DNA from: Ideonella_A sp963843805
GTDB lineage: Bacteria > Pseudomonadota > Gammaproteobacteria > Burkholderiales > Burkholderiaceae_C
Assembly: GCA_963843805.1 (NCBI GenBank)
Contig: CAWJLY010000009.1
Location: 682,001-746,000 of the forward strand
Direction: 5' to 3'
DNA: 64,000 nt
Below the pieces are notes generated by a model. That model was given only the letters and a program-made list of their open reading frames with translations, was not told where the DNA came from and searched no databases. Position 1 is the stretch's first letter; every line of letters begins with the position of its first letter. Below are positions 56,662-64,000 of this stretch, piece by piece. The position numbers and the translations under genes were made by a program.

Positions 56662-58341
56662 ATGAGGCGGATGGAAACCCTGGAACTCGATAGTGCCGCC
56701 GCAAAGTCAGCTGACGCAGCGACCCCCGAGCCAGTCGAGGAAACGCCGGAGCAAAAAGCCGCCCGGGCTGCCGCGGACGCCGCCGCCGAGCGCGACGCGC
56801 AGCTGCAGAAGCTGTTGCAGCGCATGCAGCAGAACGCCGACTTCCCGTCGTTGCGCGATTCGATCCGCAGCATCCAGGGCATTGCGCGTTCGGAAACCGC
56901 CCATCTGCGAACCCTGACCGACCATGTGCTCGGCGACGTTGCGCTGAGCAACAAGTTGCTGCGCATGATCAATGCCGCGTATTACAGCTCGGTCGGTGGC
57001 GGCACCATCGACAGCCTGGCTCGCGCGGTGGCTCTGATGGGTTTCACGCCGGTGGCGATGCTGGCCAGTTCATTGAGCCTGTTCGACAAACTGCCGAAAG
57101 GCCCCGACGGCGCGCGGGTGCAAAAGGAATTCGGCCGTGCCTTGCTGGCCGCGATGCTCGCGACCCAGTTTTGCCCGATCCGGCGACTTGAAGAAAATGC
57201 CTATGTCGTCGCCTTGTTCCAGAACCTGGGACCCATGCTGGCGTGGATGCATTTTCCGCACGAGGCAGCCGAAATCGAGGCTCTTGATCAGCAATCCGAG
57301 ACGCCCGGCCACGAATCGCTGCAGCAGGCCTCGCGCAAGGTGTTGGGAATCGGCTATGAGGATCTGGCCGTCGAGGTGGCTCGCACCTGGGGATGGCCCG
57401 AGTCACTGCAGGCTGCGTTGCGCCGGCTCGAGCCAGCCGATCCGGAGAGCGCAGTCAGTCGTGATGACTATGTGCGGGTTGTTTGCACGGCGGCAAACAG
57501 GCTGGCCTCGCAGATTGAGCATCTCGACGAGCCGGCAGCGCTCGAGAGTTGTCTGCAGAAATTCGGGCAGGCCTATGGCATCCCGATCAACCTGGCCGAC
57601 GAGGAGCTGCCGGGGATGGTCGAGCGGGCGCGCGTGTCATGGCGCGACCTGGCATTGATGCTTGGCTTCGCCAAATTGAAACCGCCCGCCACCAAAGCCG
57701 CGCCGGCCGCTTCGGCAACTGCGCGTCGCTCGGCCAGCCCGAGCGAAAAAGGACGTTCTGGCGCGGTACGTCCAGCGGTTGGCGGCCGCGTGGCGCAAGC
57801 GGCCAGGCGCAGCGACCCGGCGGTTGCCGGTGCGCTGAGTGCCGCGTTGGGGACGATCAGCCAACAGGCGATGTCCGAAACGCCACTGACCGAGGTGATG
57901 CAACTGGTGATGGATCTGCTGCGCAGCGCGATGGGGCTGCAGCGTGTCATCGTCTGCCTGCGCTGCGAATCCAGTGGCGACCTGATCGGCCGCCACGCTG
58001 TCGGCGACAGGGCAGGCCAACTGGTCGCGCAGTTTCGCATTCCGATGCAGCCACCCGCCGACCTGTTCGGCCTGTTGTGCGCAAAACAGGCCGATACCCT
58101 GATCTCCGACACCACCGACCCGATCATCGCCAAGCGGCTGCCGACCTGGTTCAAGCAACATGTCAAGGCGCCGAGCTTCGTGCTGCTGCCACTCAGCCTG
58201 GCCGATCGACCGATCGGCCTGATCTATGGCGATCACCGAGAGGCCAACAGCCTGCTCGTCAACGACAACGAGCTGACGCTGCTGAAGGCGCTGCGAAATC
58301 AACTGGTGATGGCGATGCGGCTTCGCGGCTTGAACGGCTGA
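56662..58341 (+). CDS. HDOD-GAF signalling protein
   Basis: A 559-residue two-domain signalling protein. A charged, Ala-rich lead (1-45) precedes an HDOD domain at about 55-290 (SIRSIQGIARSETAHLRTLT, DVALSNKLLRMINAAYYSSV, AVALMGFTPVAMLASSLSLF). A basic Ala/Ser linker (about 330-375) follows, then a GAF domain at about 390-555 with FVLLPLSLADRPIGLIYGDH. HDOD domains lack HD catalytic residues and act as interaction modules in motility, stress and c-di-GMP responses. It is the third signalling-type gene in a row on this strand. Confidence 0.88.
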   Translation: MRRMETLELDSAAAKSADAATPEPVEETPEQKAARAAADAAAERDAQLQKLLQRMQQNADFPSLRDSIRSIQGIARSETAHLRTLTDHVLGDVALSNKLLRMINAAYYSSVGGGTIDSLARAVALMGFTPVAMLASSLSLFDKLPKGPDGARVQKEFGRALLAAMLATQFCPIRRLEENAYVVALFQNLGPMLAWMHFPHEAAEIEALDQQSETPGHESLQQASRKVLGIGYEDLAVEVARTWGWPESLQAALRRLEPADPESAVSRDDYVRVVCTAANRLASQIEHLDEPAALESCLQKFGQAYGIPINLADEELPGMVERARVSWRDLALMLGFAKLKPPATKAAPAASATARRSASPSEKGRSGAVRPAVGGRVAQAARRSDPAVAGALSAALGTISQQAMSETPLTEVMQLVMDLLRSAMGLQRVIVCLRCESSGDLIGRHAVGDRAGQLVAQFRIPMQPPADLFGLLCAKQADTLISDTTDPIIAKRLPTWFKQHVKAPSFVLLPLSLADRPIGLIYGDHREANSLLVNDNELTLLKALRNQLVMAMRLRGLNG

Positions 58342-58383
58342 CGCACAATGCTGCCTCGACCATCTTGAATCGAGGATCAGACC

Positions 58384-59454
58384 ATGAGCAAGGCCCATGC
58401 GATCGCCGTCATTCCCGGTGACGGAATTGGCAAGGAAGTGATGCCCGAGGCGATTCGGGTGATCGAGGTGGCAGCCAGGCGGTTCGGCTTCGCGCTCGAA
58501 CTGACACCGATCGAATGGGCCAGTTGCGACTATTACCAGGCCCATGGGCAGATGATGCCCGACGACTGGAAAAACCGCCTGCAAGATCGTGATGCCATCC
58601 TGTTCGGCGCAGTCGGCTGGCCGGCGATTGTTGCCGACCACATTTCGCTGTGGGGTTCGCTGATCAAGTTTCGCCGCGAGTTCGACCAGTACATCAACCT
58701 GCGTCCGGTGCGGCTGTTCGAAGGCGTGCCCTGCCCGCTGGCCGGTCGCAAGCCGGGGGATATCGACTACATCGTGGTGCGCGAAAATACCGAAGGCGAA
58801 TACACCAATCTGGGCGGCGTGATGTATCCGGGTACCGATCGCGAATTCGTCATCCAGGAGTCGATCTTTTCGCGCCACGGTGCCGATCGGGTGCTCAAAT
58901 ATGCGTTCGAGCTGGCGCGCTCGCGCCCGCGCAAACACCTGACGGTGGCAACCAAGAGCAACGGCATTGCGATCAGCATGCCGTGGTGGGACGGCCGTGC
59001 CGCAGCGGTCGGGGCCGACTATCCCGATGTGACGGCCGACAAGCAGCACATCGACATCCTGAGCGCACGTTTCGTGATGCAGCCCGATCGCTTCGACGTG
59101 GTCGTGGCGACCAATCTGTTCGGCGACATCCTCAGCGACCTGGGCCCTGCGACCACCGGAACAATCGGCCTCGCACCATCAGCCAGCCTCAATCCGGAGC
59201 GCCAGTTCCCGTCGGTCTTCGAGCCCGTTCATGGCTCGGCGCCTGACATCTACGGCAAGAACATTGCCAACCCGGTCGCGATGATCTGGTCTGCCGCGTT
59301 GATGCTTGATTTTCTCGGCCATCGCGATGCCCATGATGCGATTCTGAGAGCCATCGAGTCGGTGCTGGTGACGGGGCCGCACACTGGCGATCTGGGTGGC
59401 CAGGCGTCGACCACCGATGTCGGCAAGGCGATTGCCGAGCTGGTGCGCGGCTGA
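58384..59454 (+). CDS. ttuC: Tartrate dehydrogenase / D-malate dehydrogenase (TtuC/DmlA)
   Basis: A 356-residue NAD-dependent beta-decarboxylating dehydrogenase of the isocitrate/isopropylmalate superfamily. It has IAVIPGDGIGKEVMPEAIRV, LRPVRLFEGVPCPL, RENTEGEYTNLGGVMYPGTD, the catalytic TVATKSNGIAISMPWWD with Lys, and LFGDILSDLGPATTGTIGLA. FEPVHGSAPDIYGKNIANPV carries the NAD-binding loop. It oxidises D-malate or tartrate; the TtuC/DmlA type cannot be resolved further from sequence alone. It precedes a carboxymuconolactone-decarboxylase-like gene by 15 bases. Confidence 0.9.
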   Translation: MSKAHAIAVIPGDGIGKEVMPEAIRVIEVAARRFGFALELTPIEWASCDYYQAHGQMMPDDWKNRLQDRDAILFGAVGWPAIVADHISLWGSLIKFRREFDQYINLRPVRLFEGVPCPLAGRKPGDIDYIVVRENTEGEYTNLGGVMYPGTDREFVIQESIFSRHGADRVLKYAFELARSRPRKHLTVATKSNGIAISMPWWDGRAAAVGADYPDVTADKQHIDILSARFVMQPDRFDVVVATNLFGDILSDLGPATTGTIGLAPSASLNPERQFPSVFEPVHGSAPDIYGKNIANPVAMIWSAALMLDFLGHRDAHDAILRAIESVLVTGPHTGDLGGQASTTDVGKAIAELVRG

Positions 59455-59469
59455 GCGCAGGAACACAAG

Positions 59470-60000
59470 ATGGCCCGACTACCGTTCGTCGATGCCGACA
59501 CCGCCGGCGTCGACGCCGATCTGGTTCGCGCCGTACAGAAGCGGCGCGGCGGTACGCTGCTCAACCTCGATCGGCAACTGCTGCACAGCGCACCGCTTGC
59601 CAGCGGCTGGAATACCTTTCTCGGCTCGATACGCACCGGTGGCGTTCTCGATGGCGGCTTGCGTGAACTGGTGATCCTGCTGGTGGCGGTATTGAATCGC
59701 GCGCCCTACGAATTTTTTCAGCACGCACCGGTTGCATTGGCCGAAGGCGTGACACAGGCCAAGATCGACGCGATACAAGAAGGTTGGCGACTGTCGCCAT
59801 TGTTTGCGCCAATCGAGCGCGACGTGCTTGCCTACGTCGAAGCAATGACCGTGCAGGTGCAAGTGCCGCAAGCCGTATTCGATGCGGTGCACCAACACTT
59901 CGACGATCGCGAAATGGTCGAGCTGACGGCAACCACCGCAGCCTACAACATGGTGTCGCGGTTTTTGGAGGCGCTGCAGATCGAGCCGGAAACCGACTGA
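59470..60000 (+). CDS. Carboxymuconolactone decarboxylase/AhpD-fold protein without the redox cysteines
   Basis: A 176-residue all-helical AhpD-fold protein. The core helix reads LVILLVAVLNRAPYEFFQHA, where redox-active members have the ExxCxxCxxxH pattern; here Cys is absent (YEFFQH keeps Glu and His). Peroxide reduction is therefore unlikely, and a decarboxylase- or hydrolase-like role is more plausible. The C-terminal helix ends NMVSRFLEALQIEPETD. It is probably co-transcribed with the malate/tartrate dehydrogenase upstream. The substrate is unknown. Confidence 0.85.
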   Translation: MARLPFVDADTAGVDADLVRAVQKRRGGTLLNLDRQLLHSAPLASGWNTFLGSIRTGGVLDGGLRELVILLVAVLNRAPYEFFQHAPVALAEGVTQAKIDAIQEGWRLSPLFAPIERDVLAYVEAMTVQVQVPQAVFDAVHQHFDDREMVELTATTAAYNMVSRFLEALQIEPETD

Positions 60001-60018
60001 ATCGAACCGCGGCCCCGG

Positions 60019-60267
60019 TCAGGTCGCCGCCGGCAGCCTTTCCAGGCGAATGTCGGTATCGTGGATCGTCAAGCTGTCGTCGCGCTGCATGTCCACCCGG
60101 CGACCATCGGCCAACTTGTACTCGGACACTCCCGTCGGCTCCCATTGATCGGGCATGGCCGACAATGTTTCGACCATCGCCAGGTGTTCATAGCCGTGGA
60201 CGACATAGGCTTTGCCATCGCTGCCTTGGGCATTGAAGCTTTCCAGCAGATGCAGTTTCTTTTCCAT
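60019..60267 (-). CDS. Small conserved hypothetical protein (82 aa)
   Basis: An 82-residue protein (MEKKLHLLESFNAQGSDGKA, YVVHGYEHLAMVETL, VSEYKLADGRRVDMQRDD) with a beta-rich, charged character and no membrane segment. An AAGGAGAT ribosome site stands seven bases before the ATG, which makes translation convincing. No family is recognised. It is convergent with the carboxymuconolactone-decarboxylase-like gene. Confidence 0.7.
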   Translation of the reverse strand: MEKKLHLLESFNAQGSDGKAYVVHGYEHLAMVETLSAMPDQWEPTGVSEYKLADGRRVDMQRDDSLTIHDTDIRLERLPAAT

Positions 60268-60675
60268 GCTGATCTCCTTGCGGTTTCGATTCGAAACCCG
60301 TCGAGACCGGCTGGCCACTGGTCACGCTCACCAGGTTGGTCCGCGGCCCCAACGGGAACTCGTCGGCGGCGCTGAAAGCAGAGCCAGACTGCGCGCGCCG
60401 CACAGGCCTTGCTCAGCGCTGGAAGCATCTTAGAGCGATGCCCGCTGCTTGAATACCCCGCCGTCGGATTCCCGATCGTCAGACGGGTTGTTCGCCCGCG
60501 TCTGGTGCATGGCCTTACGCGTTGCTACCTAGCGGCGCTGGCAAGCGGATTGCTAAACTTCAGCGCATTGGCAGGCCGGTCGATCCCCTGGACTGGTTTG
60601 CGTTTCGCCCGTTGGCATTTTCTGGCGGTCGCTTGTGATTTTTTTTCCCGCGTCGTGGCGCGGGCGGGCTGCCCG
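60268..60675. other. Intergenic stretch, no gene
   Basis: These 408 bases between the divergent small protein and DUF1028 genes contain no frame with coding character. A run of eight T (TTTTTTTT, about 60640) precedes the DUF1028 ATG by about 30 bases. The stretch must include both promoters, but no clear -35/-10 pair stands out. Confidence 0.5.
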
Positions 60676-61407
60676 ATGACCTGGTCGATTCTTGCTCGCG
60701 ATGAACACGGCCGATTCGGCATGGCGATCGCCAGCCGTTTCTTCGCCGTCGGCGCCTTGTGCCTGCACGCCCGACGTGGCGTGGGTGTCGTGGCGACGCA
60801 GGCCTTGATGAATCCGCTGTACGGACCGGCCGGACTGTCGATGCTCGCCGATGGCCGGTCGGCTGCCCGAGTGATCAGCGATTTGACCGCAGCAGATGCC
60901 GGCCGGGCCCAGCGGCAGCTTCATGTGTTGCCTGCCGCTGGTGCGCCGGCGGCCCACACCGGTGCGTTGTGCATCGATTGGTGCGGTCATGTTGGTGGCG
61001 ATCAATTCAGCGTGGCTGGCAACATGCTGGCCGGCGAGGCCGTCATTGCCGAGACCGCCCGCGCCTGGCTCGACAACCCGCACCTGCCGATGGCGCAGCG
61101 TCTGCTCGGTGCGATGTTGGCTGGCGAAGCTGCTGGAGGCGACAAACGCGGCAAACAGGCGGCGGCGCTGCGAATTCACGGCGACGAGGACTATCCCGAG
61201 CTCGATCTTCGCGTCGACGATCATGCCGATCCGCTGGCCGAGTTGCAGCGGCTCTACCGGATCAGTCAGCAGCGTTACCAGGCCTTTGTGGCCTGCCTGC
61301 CCGGCCGACACGATCCTGTCGGCATCACCGATCGAGCCGAGATCGAACAGCGGGTCGCGCAGTTCCAGCAGCAACTCGCCGCGGCAAGCTCGAGTGATCG
61401 GTCATGA
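60676..61407 (+). CDS. DUF1028-family putative Ntn-hydrolase
   Basis: A 243-residue DUF1028 protein. It begins MTWSILARDEHGRFGMAIAS and continues RRGVGVVATQALMNPLYGPA, then TGALCIDWCGHVGGDQFSVA and GNMLAGEAVI. The family is related to gamma-glutamyltransferase/Ntn hydrolases and often sits beside peptide transporters. Here the stop overlaps the OppD-like start (ATGA), so it is coupled to a peptide ABC transporter. It may trim or hydrolyse the imported peptide or an amide. The start at 60676 matches the family N-terminus. Confidence 0.87.
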   Translation: MTWSILARDEHGRFGMAIASRFFAVGALCLHARRGVGVVATQALMNPLYGPAGLSMLADGRSAARVISDLTAADAGRAQRQLHVLPAAGAPAAHTGALCIDWCGHVGGDQFSVAGNMLAGEAVIAETARAWLDNPHLPMAQRLLGAMLAGEAAGGDKRGKQAAALRIHGDEDYPELDLRVDDHADPLAELQRLYRISQQRYQAFVACLPGRHDPVGITDRAEIEQRVAQFQQQLAAASSSDRS

Positions 61408-62421
61408 CCGAGGCCCTGCTTGAAGTCCGCGACCTGCGAACGGTTTTCAGGACCGAAGACGGTGAATTCGCTGCGGTCGATGGTGTGAGCTTTGCAGTCG
61501 AAGCCGGCACGCACGCTGGCCATCGTCGGCGAGTCGGGCTGCGGCAAAAGTGTCACCTCGCTGTCGATCATGGGATTGGTGCCGAACCCGCCTGGGCGCA
61601 TCACCGGCGGATCGATTCGCTTCGAAGGCCGCGAGTTGGTCGGCGCATCCGACAAGACCTTGCAGGACCTGCGCGGCAACGGCATCGCGATGATTTTCCA
61701 GGAGCCGATGTCGTCGCTGAACCCGGTTTTCACGATCGGAGAGCAGATCGTCGAAGGCCTGCTGCGCCATCGCCCGATCAGCCGCAGCGAGGCGACCGAA
61801 CAGGCGCTGGCGATGTTGCGCAAGGTGAGGATGCCGGCGCCGGAACAGCGCTTCGCCGAACATCCACACAAACTGTCGGGTGGCATGCGGCAGCGCGCAA
61901 TGATTGCGATGGCGCTGGCCTGCGAGCCTCGCCTGCTGATTGCCGACGAGCCGACGACCGCCCTCGACGTGACGATCCAGGCGCAGATCCTCGAGCTGAT
62001 GCGCAGCCTGCAGCAGGAGACCGGTAGCGCGGTGATCCTGATCACCCACGATCTGGGCGTGGTGGCCGAAGTGGCCGATGAGGTGTTGGTGATGTATGCC
62101 GGCAAGGTGGTCGAACGCGCGCCGGTGCAGGCCTTGTTCGACGAGCCCCAGCATCCGTACACCGTCGGCCTGCTTGGCTCGATCCCGCGACTGGATGGCG
62201 ACCGCGATCGGCTGGCGTCGATCGAAGGCCAGGTGCCGAGCCCGCTGCGCCGGCCGCCGGGCTGCAATTTTGCCGACCGCTGTCCGTTCGCCGATCAGCA
62301 GTGCCGCACGGCGGTGCCGCCGTTGCGAGCGCTCGGCGCGGCGCATTTTTCGGCGTGCTGGAAGGCGCCGCTCGATCCGGAATGGTTGATGAAAAAGGTT
62401 GGCGAGGAGGTGGCTGCATGA
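61404..62421 (+). CDS. oppD: Oligopeptide/dipeptide ABC ATPase, OppD/DppD-like, one apparent frameshift
   Basis: A peptide-transporter ATPase of about 338 residues. It opens LLEVRDLRTVFRTEDGEFAA. One surplus base near 61513 shifts the frame before RTLAIVGESGCGKSVTSLSI (Walker A). Signature KLSGGMRQRAMIAMAL and Walker B RLLIADEPTTALDVTIQAQI follow. The C-terminal Fe-S/zinc-like segment PGCNFADRCPFADQQC is typical of Opp/Dpp ATPases. It overlaps DUF1028 (ATGA) and OppF (ATGA). Confidence 0.88.
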
Positions 62422-63542
62422 GCGCTCACCAACCGATTGCCTTGCAGCCTGGGGCTGGCCGCGACTCGTTGCTGCAGGTCACCGGCCTGGTCAAGCATTT
62501 TGCGATCAGGCGCGGGCTGTTCGGCCGCTCGACCAGCGCGGTACGTGCGGTCGACGGCGTCGACTTGCAGATCGCTCGCGGTGAGACGCTCGGCGTGGTC
62601 GGCGAATCGGGCTGCGGCAAATCGACACTCGGCCGGCTGGTGCTGCGGCTGATCGAGCCAACCGCCGGACAGATCGTTTTCGACGGGCAGGACCTGGCGA
62701 GTCTCGATGCGGCCGGTTTGCGTGCTCAACGCAAGACCATGCAGATCATCTTCCAGGATCCGTTCTCGTCACTGAATCCGCGGATGACCGTCGGCCAGAC
62801 GCTCGCCGAACCGCTGATGCTGCATGACCTGCATCGCGGGCGGCACCGCGAGCGGGTTGACGAACTGCTGCAGACAGTGGGCCTGGCAGCCGAACATGCG
62901 CGTCGTTATCCGCACGAGTTTTCCGGTGGCCAGCGCCAGCGCGTCGGCATCGCGCGGGCGCTGGCGGTCGAGCCGAAACTGATCGTCTGCGACGAGGCGG
63001 TGTCGGCGCTCGATGTGTCGGTGCAGGCGCAGGTGGTCAATCTGCTGCAGGATCTGCAGCGCCGCTTCGGGCTGTCGTATCTGTTCATCGCACACGACCT
63101 GGCGGTGGTCAAACATATCGCCACGCGGATCGCGGTGATGTACCTCGGCCGCATCGTCGAGATCGGCGACAAGCGCAGCCTGTTCGAAACCCCGCGGCAT
63201 CCTTATACGCAGGCGCTGTTGGCGGCGATTCCGTTGCCCGAGCCGGGCCGGCGGCGCGCGCGAACCGTGCTCGGCGGCGACGTGCCGAGCCCGGTCAATC
63301 CGCCCGCTGGCTGCCATTTCCATACCCGCTGCCCCCATGCGCAGCCGCTGTGCTCGCAGCAGGCGCCGCCGCTGGAGGCCGCGGCCGGGCAAGCGGTGGC
63401 GTGTCATTTCTGGCGCGAAATCGCGGCGTCGACAACGGTTGCCGCCGACGCTGAGCGTGCCCACTTCGACCCGGCGGTCGACCAGCGTCGACAGCGGCTG
63501 GCGCGGCTGCAATCTGCGTTCGGTGCGCCAGGCGCTGCCTGA
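62418..63542 (+). CDS. oppF: Oligopeptide/dipeptide ABC ATPase, OppF/DppF-like
   Basis: A 374-residue second ATPase of the peptide importer. It has the OppF start LLQVTGLVKHFAIRRGLFGR, Walker A GVVGESGCGKSTLGRLVLRL, Q loop KTMQIIFQDPFSSLNPRMTV, signature EFSGGQRQRVGIARALAVEP, and Walker B LIVCDEAVSALDVSVQAQVV with Ala replacing the Pro usually seen after DE. The Cys-rich C-terminal motif is AGCHFHTRCPHAQPLC. The last 40 residues are an unconserved tail. It partners with OppD; the permease genes probably follow the binding protein beyond the window. Confidence 0.91.
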   Translation: MSAHQPIALQPGAGRDSLLQVTGLVKHFAIRRGLFGRSTSAVRAVDGVDLQIARGETLGVVGESGCGKSTLGRLVLRLIEPTAGQIVFDGQDLASLDAAGLRAQRKTMQIIFQDPFSSLNPRMTVGQTLAEPLMLHDLHRGRHRERVDELLQTVGLAAEHARRYPHEFSGGQRQRVGIARALAVEPKLIVCDEAVSALDVSVQAQVVNLLQDLQRRFGLSYLFIAHDLAVVKHIATRIAVMYLGRIVEIGDKRSLFETPRHPYTQALLAAIPLPEPGRRRARTVLGGDVPSPVNPPAGCHFHTRCPHAQPLCSQQAPPLEAAAGQAVACHFWREIAASTTVAADAERAHFDPAVDQRRQRLARLQSAFGAPGAA

Positions 63543-63583
63543 TCGTTGCCTGTCCCATTTCTTAACCACACGGAGTTTGCAAG

Positions 63584-64000
63584 ATGAAATTCAACGTCCG
63601 AAATCGCTGGGCAGCGCTGGCGCTGCTGGTCCTCGCTCCGCTGGCCGTTCAGGCGCAGACGTTGCGCGTCGGCCTCGCCGAAGACCCCGATGCGCTCGAC
63701 CCCACGCTGGCGCGGACTTTTGTCGGCCGGGTTGTTTTCGCCGCGCTGTGCGACAAGCTGTTCGACGTCGACGAAAAGCTGGCGATCGTTCCGCAACTGG
63801 CTGCAAGTCATGAGTGGTCGGCCGACAACAAGGCGCTGACCCTGAAGCTGCGCCCGGGCGTGACTTTCCACGACGGCGAGAAATTCGACGCTGCGGCCGT
63901 CAAATACAACATCGAGCGACACAAGACCATGCCCGGCTCGAACCGCCGCGGCGAATTGGCACCGGTCGCCACGGTCGACGTGATCGACCCGATGACGGTG
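63584..64000 (+). CDS. Peptide ABC transporter substrate-binding protein, partial at the window edge
   Basis: The first 139 codons of an SBP_bac_5 family protein (OppA/DppA-like); the rest lies beyond the window. The signal peptide is RWAALALLVLAPLAVQA with cleavage after VQA. It continues QTLRVGLAEDPDALDPTLAR, LCDKLFDVDEKLAI and LKLRPGVTFHDGEKFDAAAV, the family start with the ligand-lid region. A GGAG ribosome site precedes the ATG. It follows oppF by 41 bases and completes the DUF1028-oppD-oppF-binding protein order. Confidence 0.9.
   Translation, partial: MKFNVRNRWAALALLVLAPLAVQAQTLRVGLAEDPDALDPTLARTFVGRVVFAALCDKLFDVDEKLAIVPQLAASHEWSADNKALTLKLRPGVTFHDGEKFDAAAVKYNIERHKTMPGSNRRGELAPVATVDVIDPMTV

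Overview
The window is GC-rich, densely coded bacterial chromosome. The combination of a propionyl-CoA carboxylase/MeaB operon, a PHA phasin with a Lys/Ala-rich tail, a cytochrome c'/b561 pair, a ybhPON-like cluster, TRAP/TAXI binding proteins and Burkholderiales-style intergenic palindromes suggests a betaproteobacterium, probably Burkholderiales. This is inferred from gene content only; no rRNA or marker comparison was possible. No tRNA, rRNA, CRISPR, transposase or phage gene was seen.

Layout. 1-6.4 kb: methylmalonyl/propionyl-CoA operon (meaB, pccB, pccA, epimerase-like VOC protein) interrupted between pccB and pccA by a VapBC-type toxin-antitoxin pair and a 57-codon orphan ORF. 6.5-14.6 kb: housekeeping genes (yaaA, a prolyl-4-hydroxylase-like oxygenase, rhlE, ettA) and a large lipoprotein metalloprotease. 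14.6-15.2 kb: two tiny exported proteins sharing an ELPRVVITG core. 15.3-22.5 kb: the most interesting locus, a TRAP transporter, a VOC protein, a RuBisCO-like protein and a DUF1537 sugar-acid kinase in one operon, divergent from a LacI-type regulator. This resembles the 3-oxo-isoapionate branch of D-apiose/apionate catabolism. 22.6-27.7 kb: a lipid-A-modification block (PAP2 phosphatase, EptA-like phosphoethanolamine transferase, PmrAB-like two-component system).

27.8-34.1 kb: a formyltransferase/ACT locus, a small unknown protein and a MacAB-type efflux system with a NodT-family outer-membrane factor. 34.2-40.6 kb: Ppx/GppA, phasin, cytochrome c', cytochrome b561, TRIC channel and aminopeptidase P. 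40.7-47.2 kb: a polyamine-type ABC importer in one overlapping operon with a protein of reversed SRPBCC-Rieske architecture and an acyl-CoA synthetase. 47.5-52.2 kb: a ybhP/clsB/ybhN-like membrane-lipid cluster facing a YadGH-like ABC exporter. 52.3-58.3 kb: a membrane-tethered TAXI protein, MtfA peptidase, a GAF-GGDEF protein with a degenerate active site, a cysteine-cluster protein and an HDOD-GAF protein. 58.4-64 kb: tartrate/malate dehydrogenase, a carboxymuconolactone-decarboxylase-like protein, and a DUF1028/peptide-ABC operon that runs off the window end.

Many adjacent genes overlap by ATGA, GTGA or TGATG, which indicates translational coupling and helped fix starts. Roughly two dozen apparent frameshifts are concentrated at 15.3-19.1 kb and 27.5-32.7 kb, with isolated ones near 36.1, 37.9, 50.1 and 61.5 kb. 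In these genes the conserved protein sequence continues across two or three frames and most sites are repaired by one base. Consensus sequencing error is therefore more likely than genuine decay, but reads are needed to decide. Affected genes are given as one full-length feature each.
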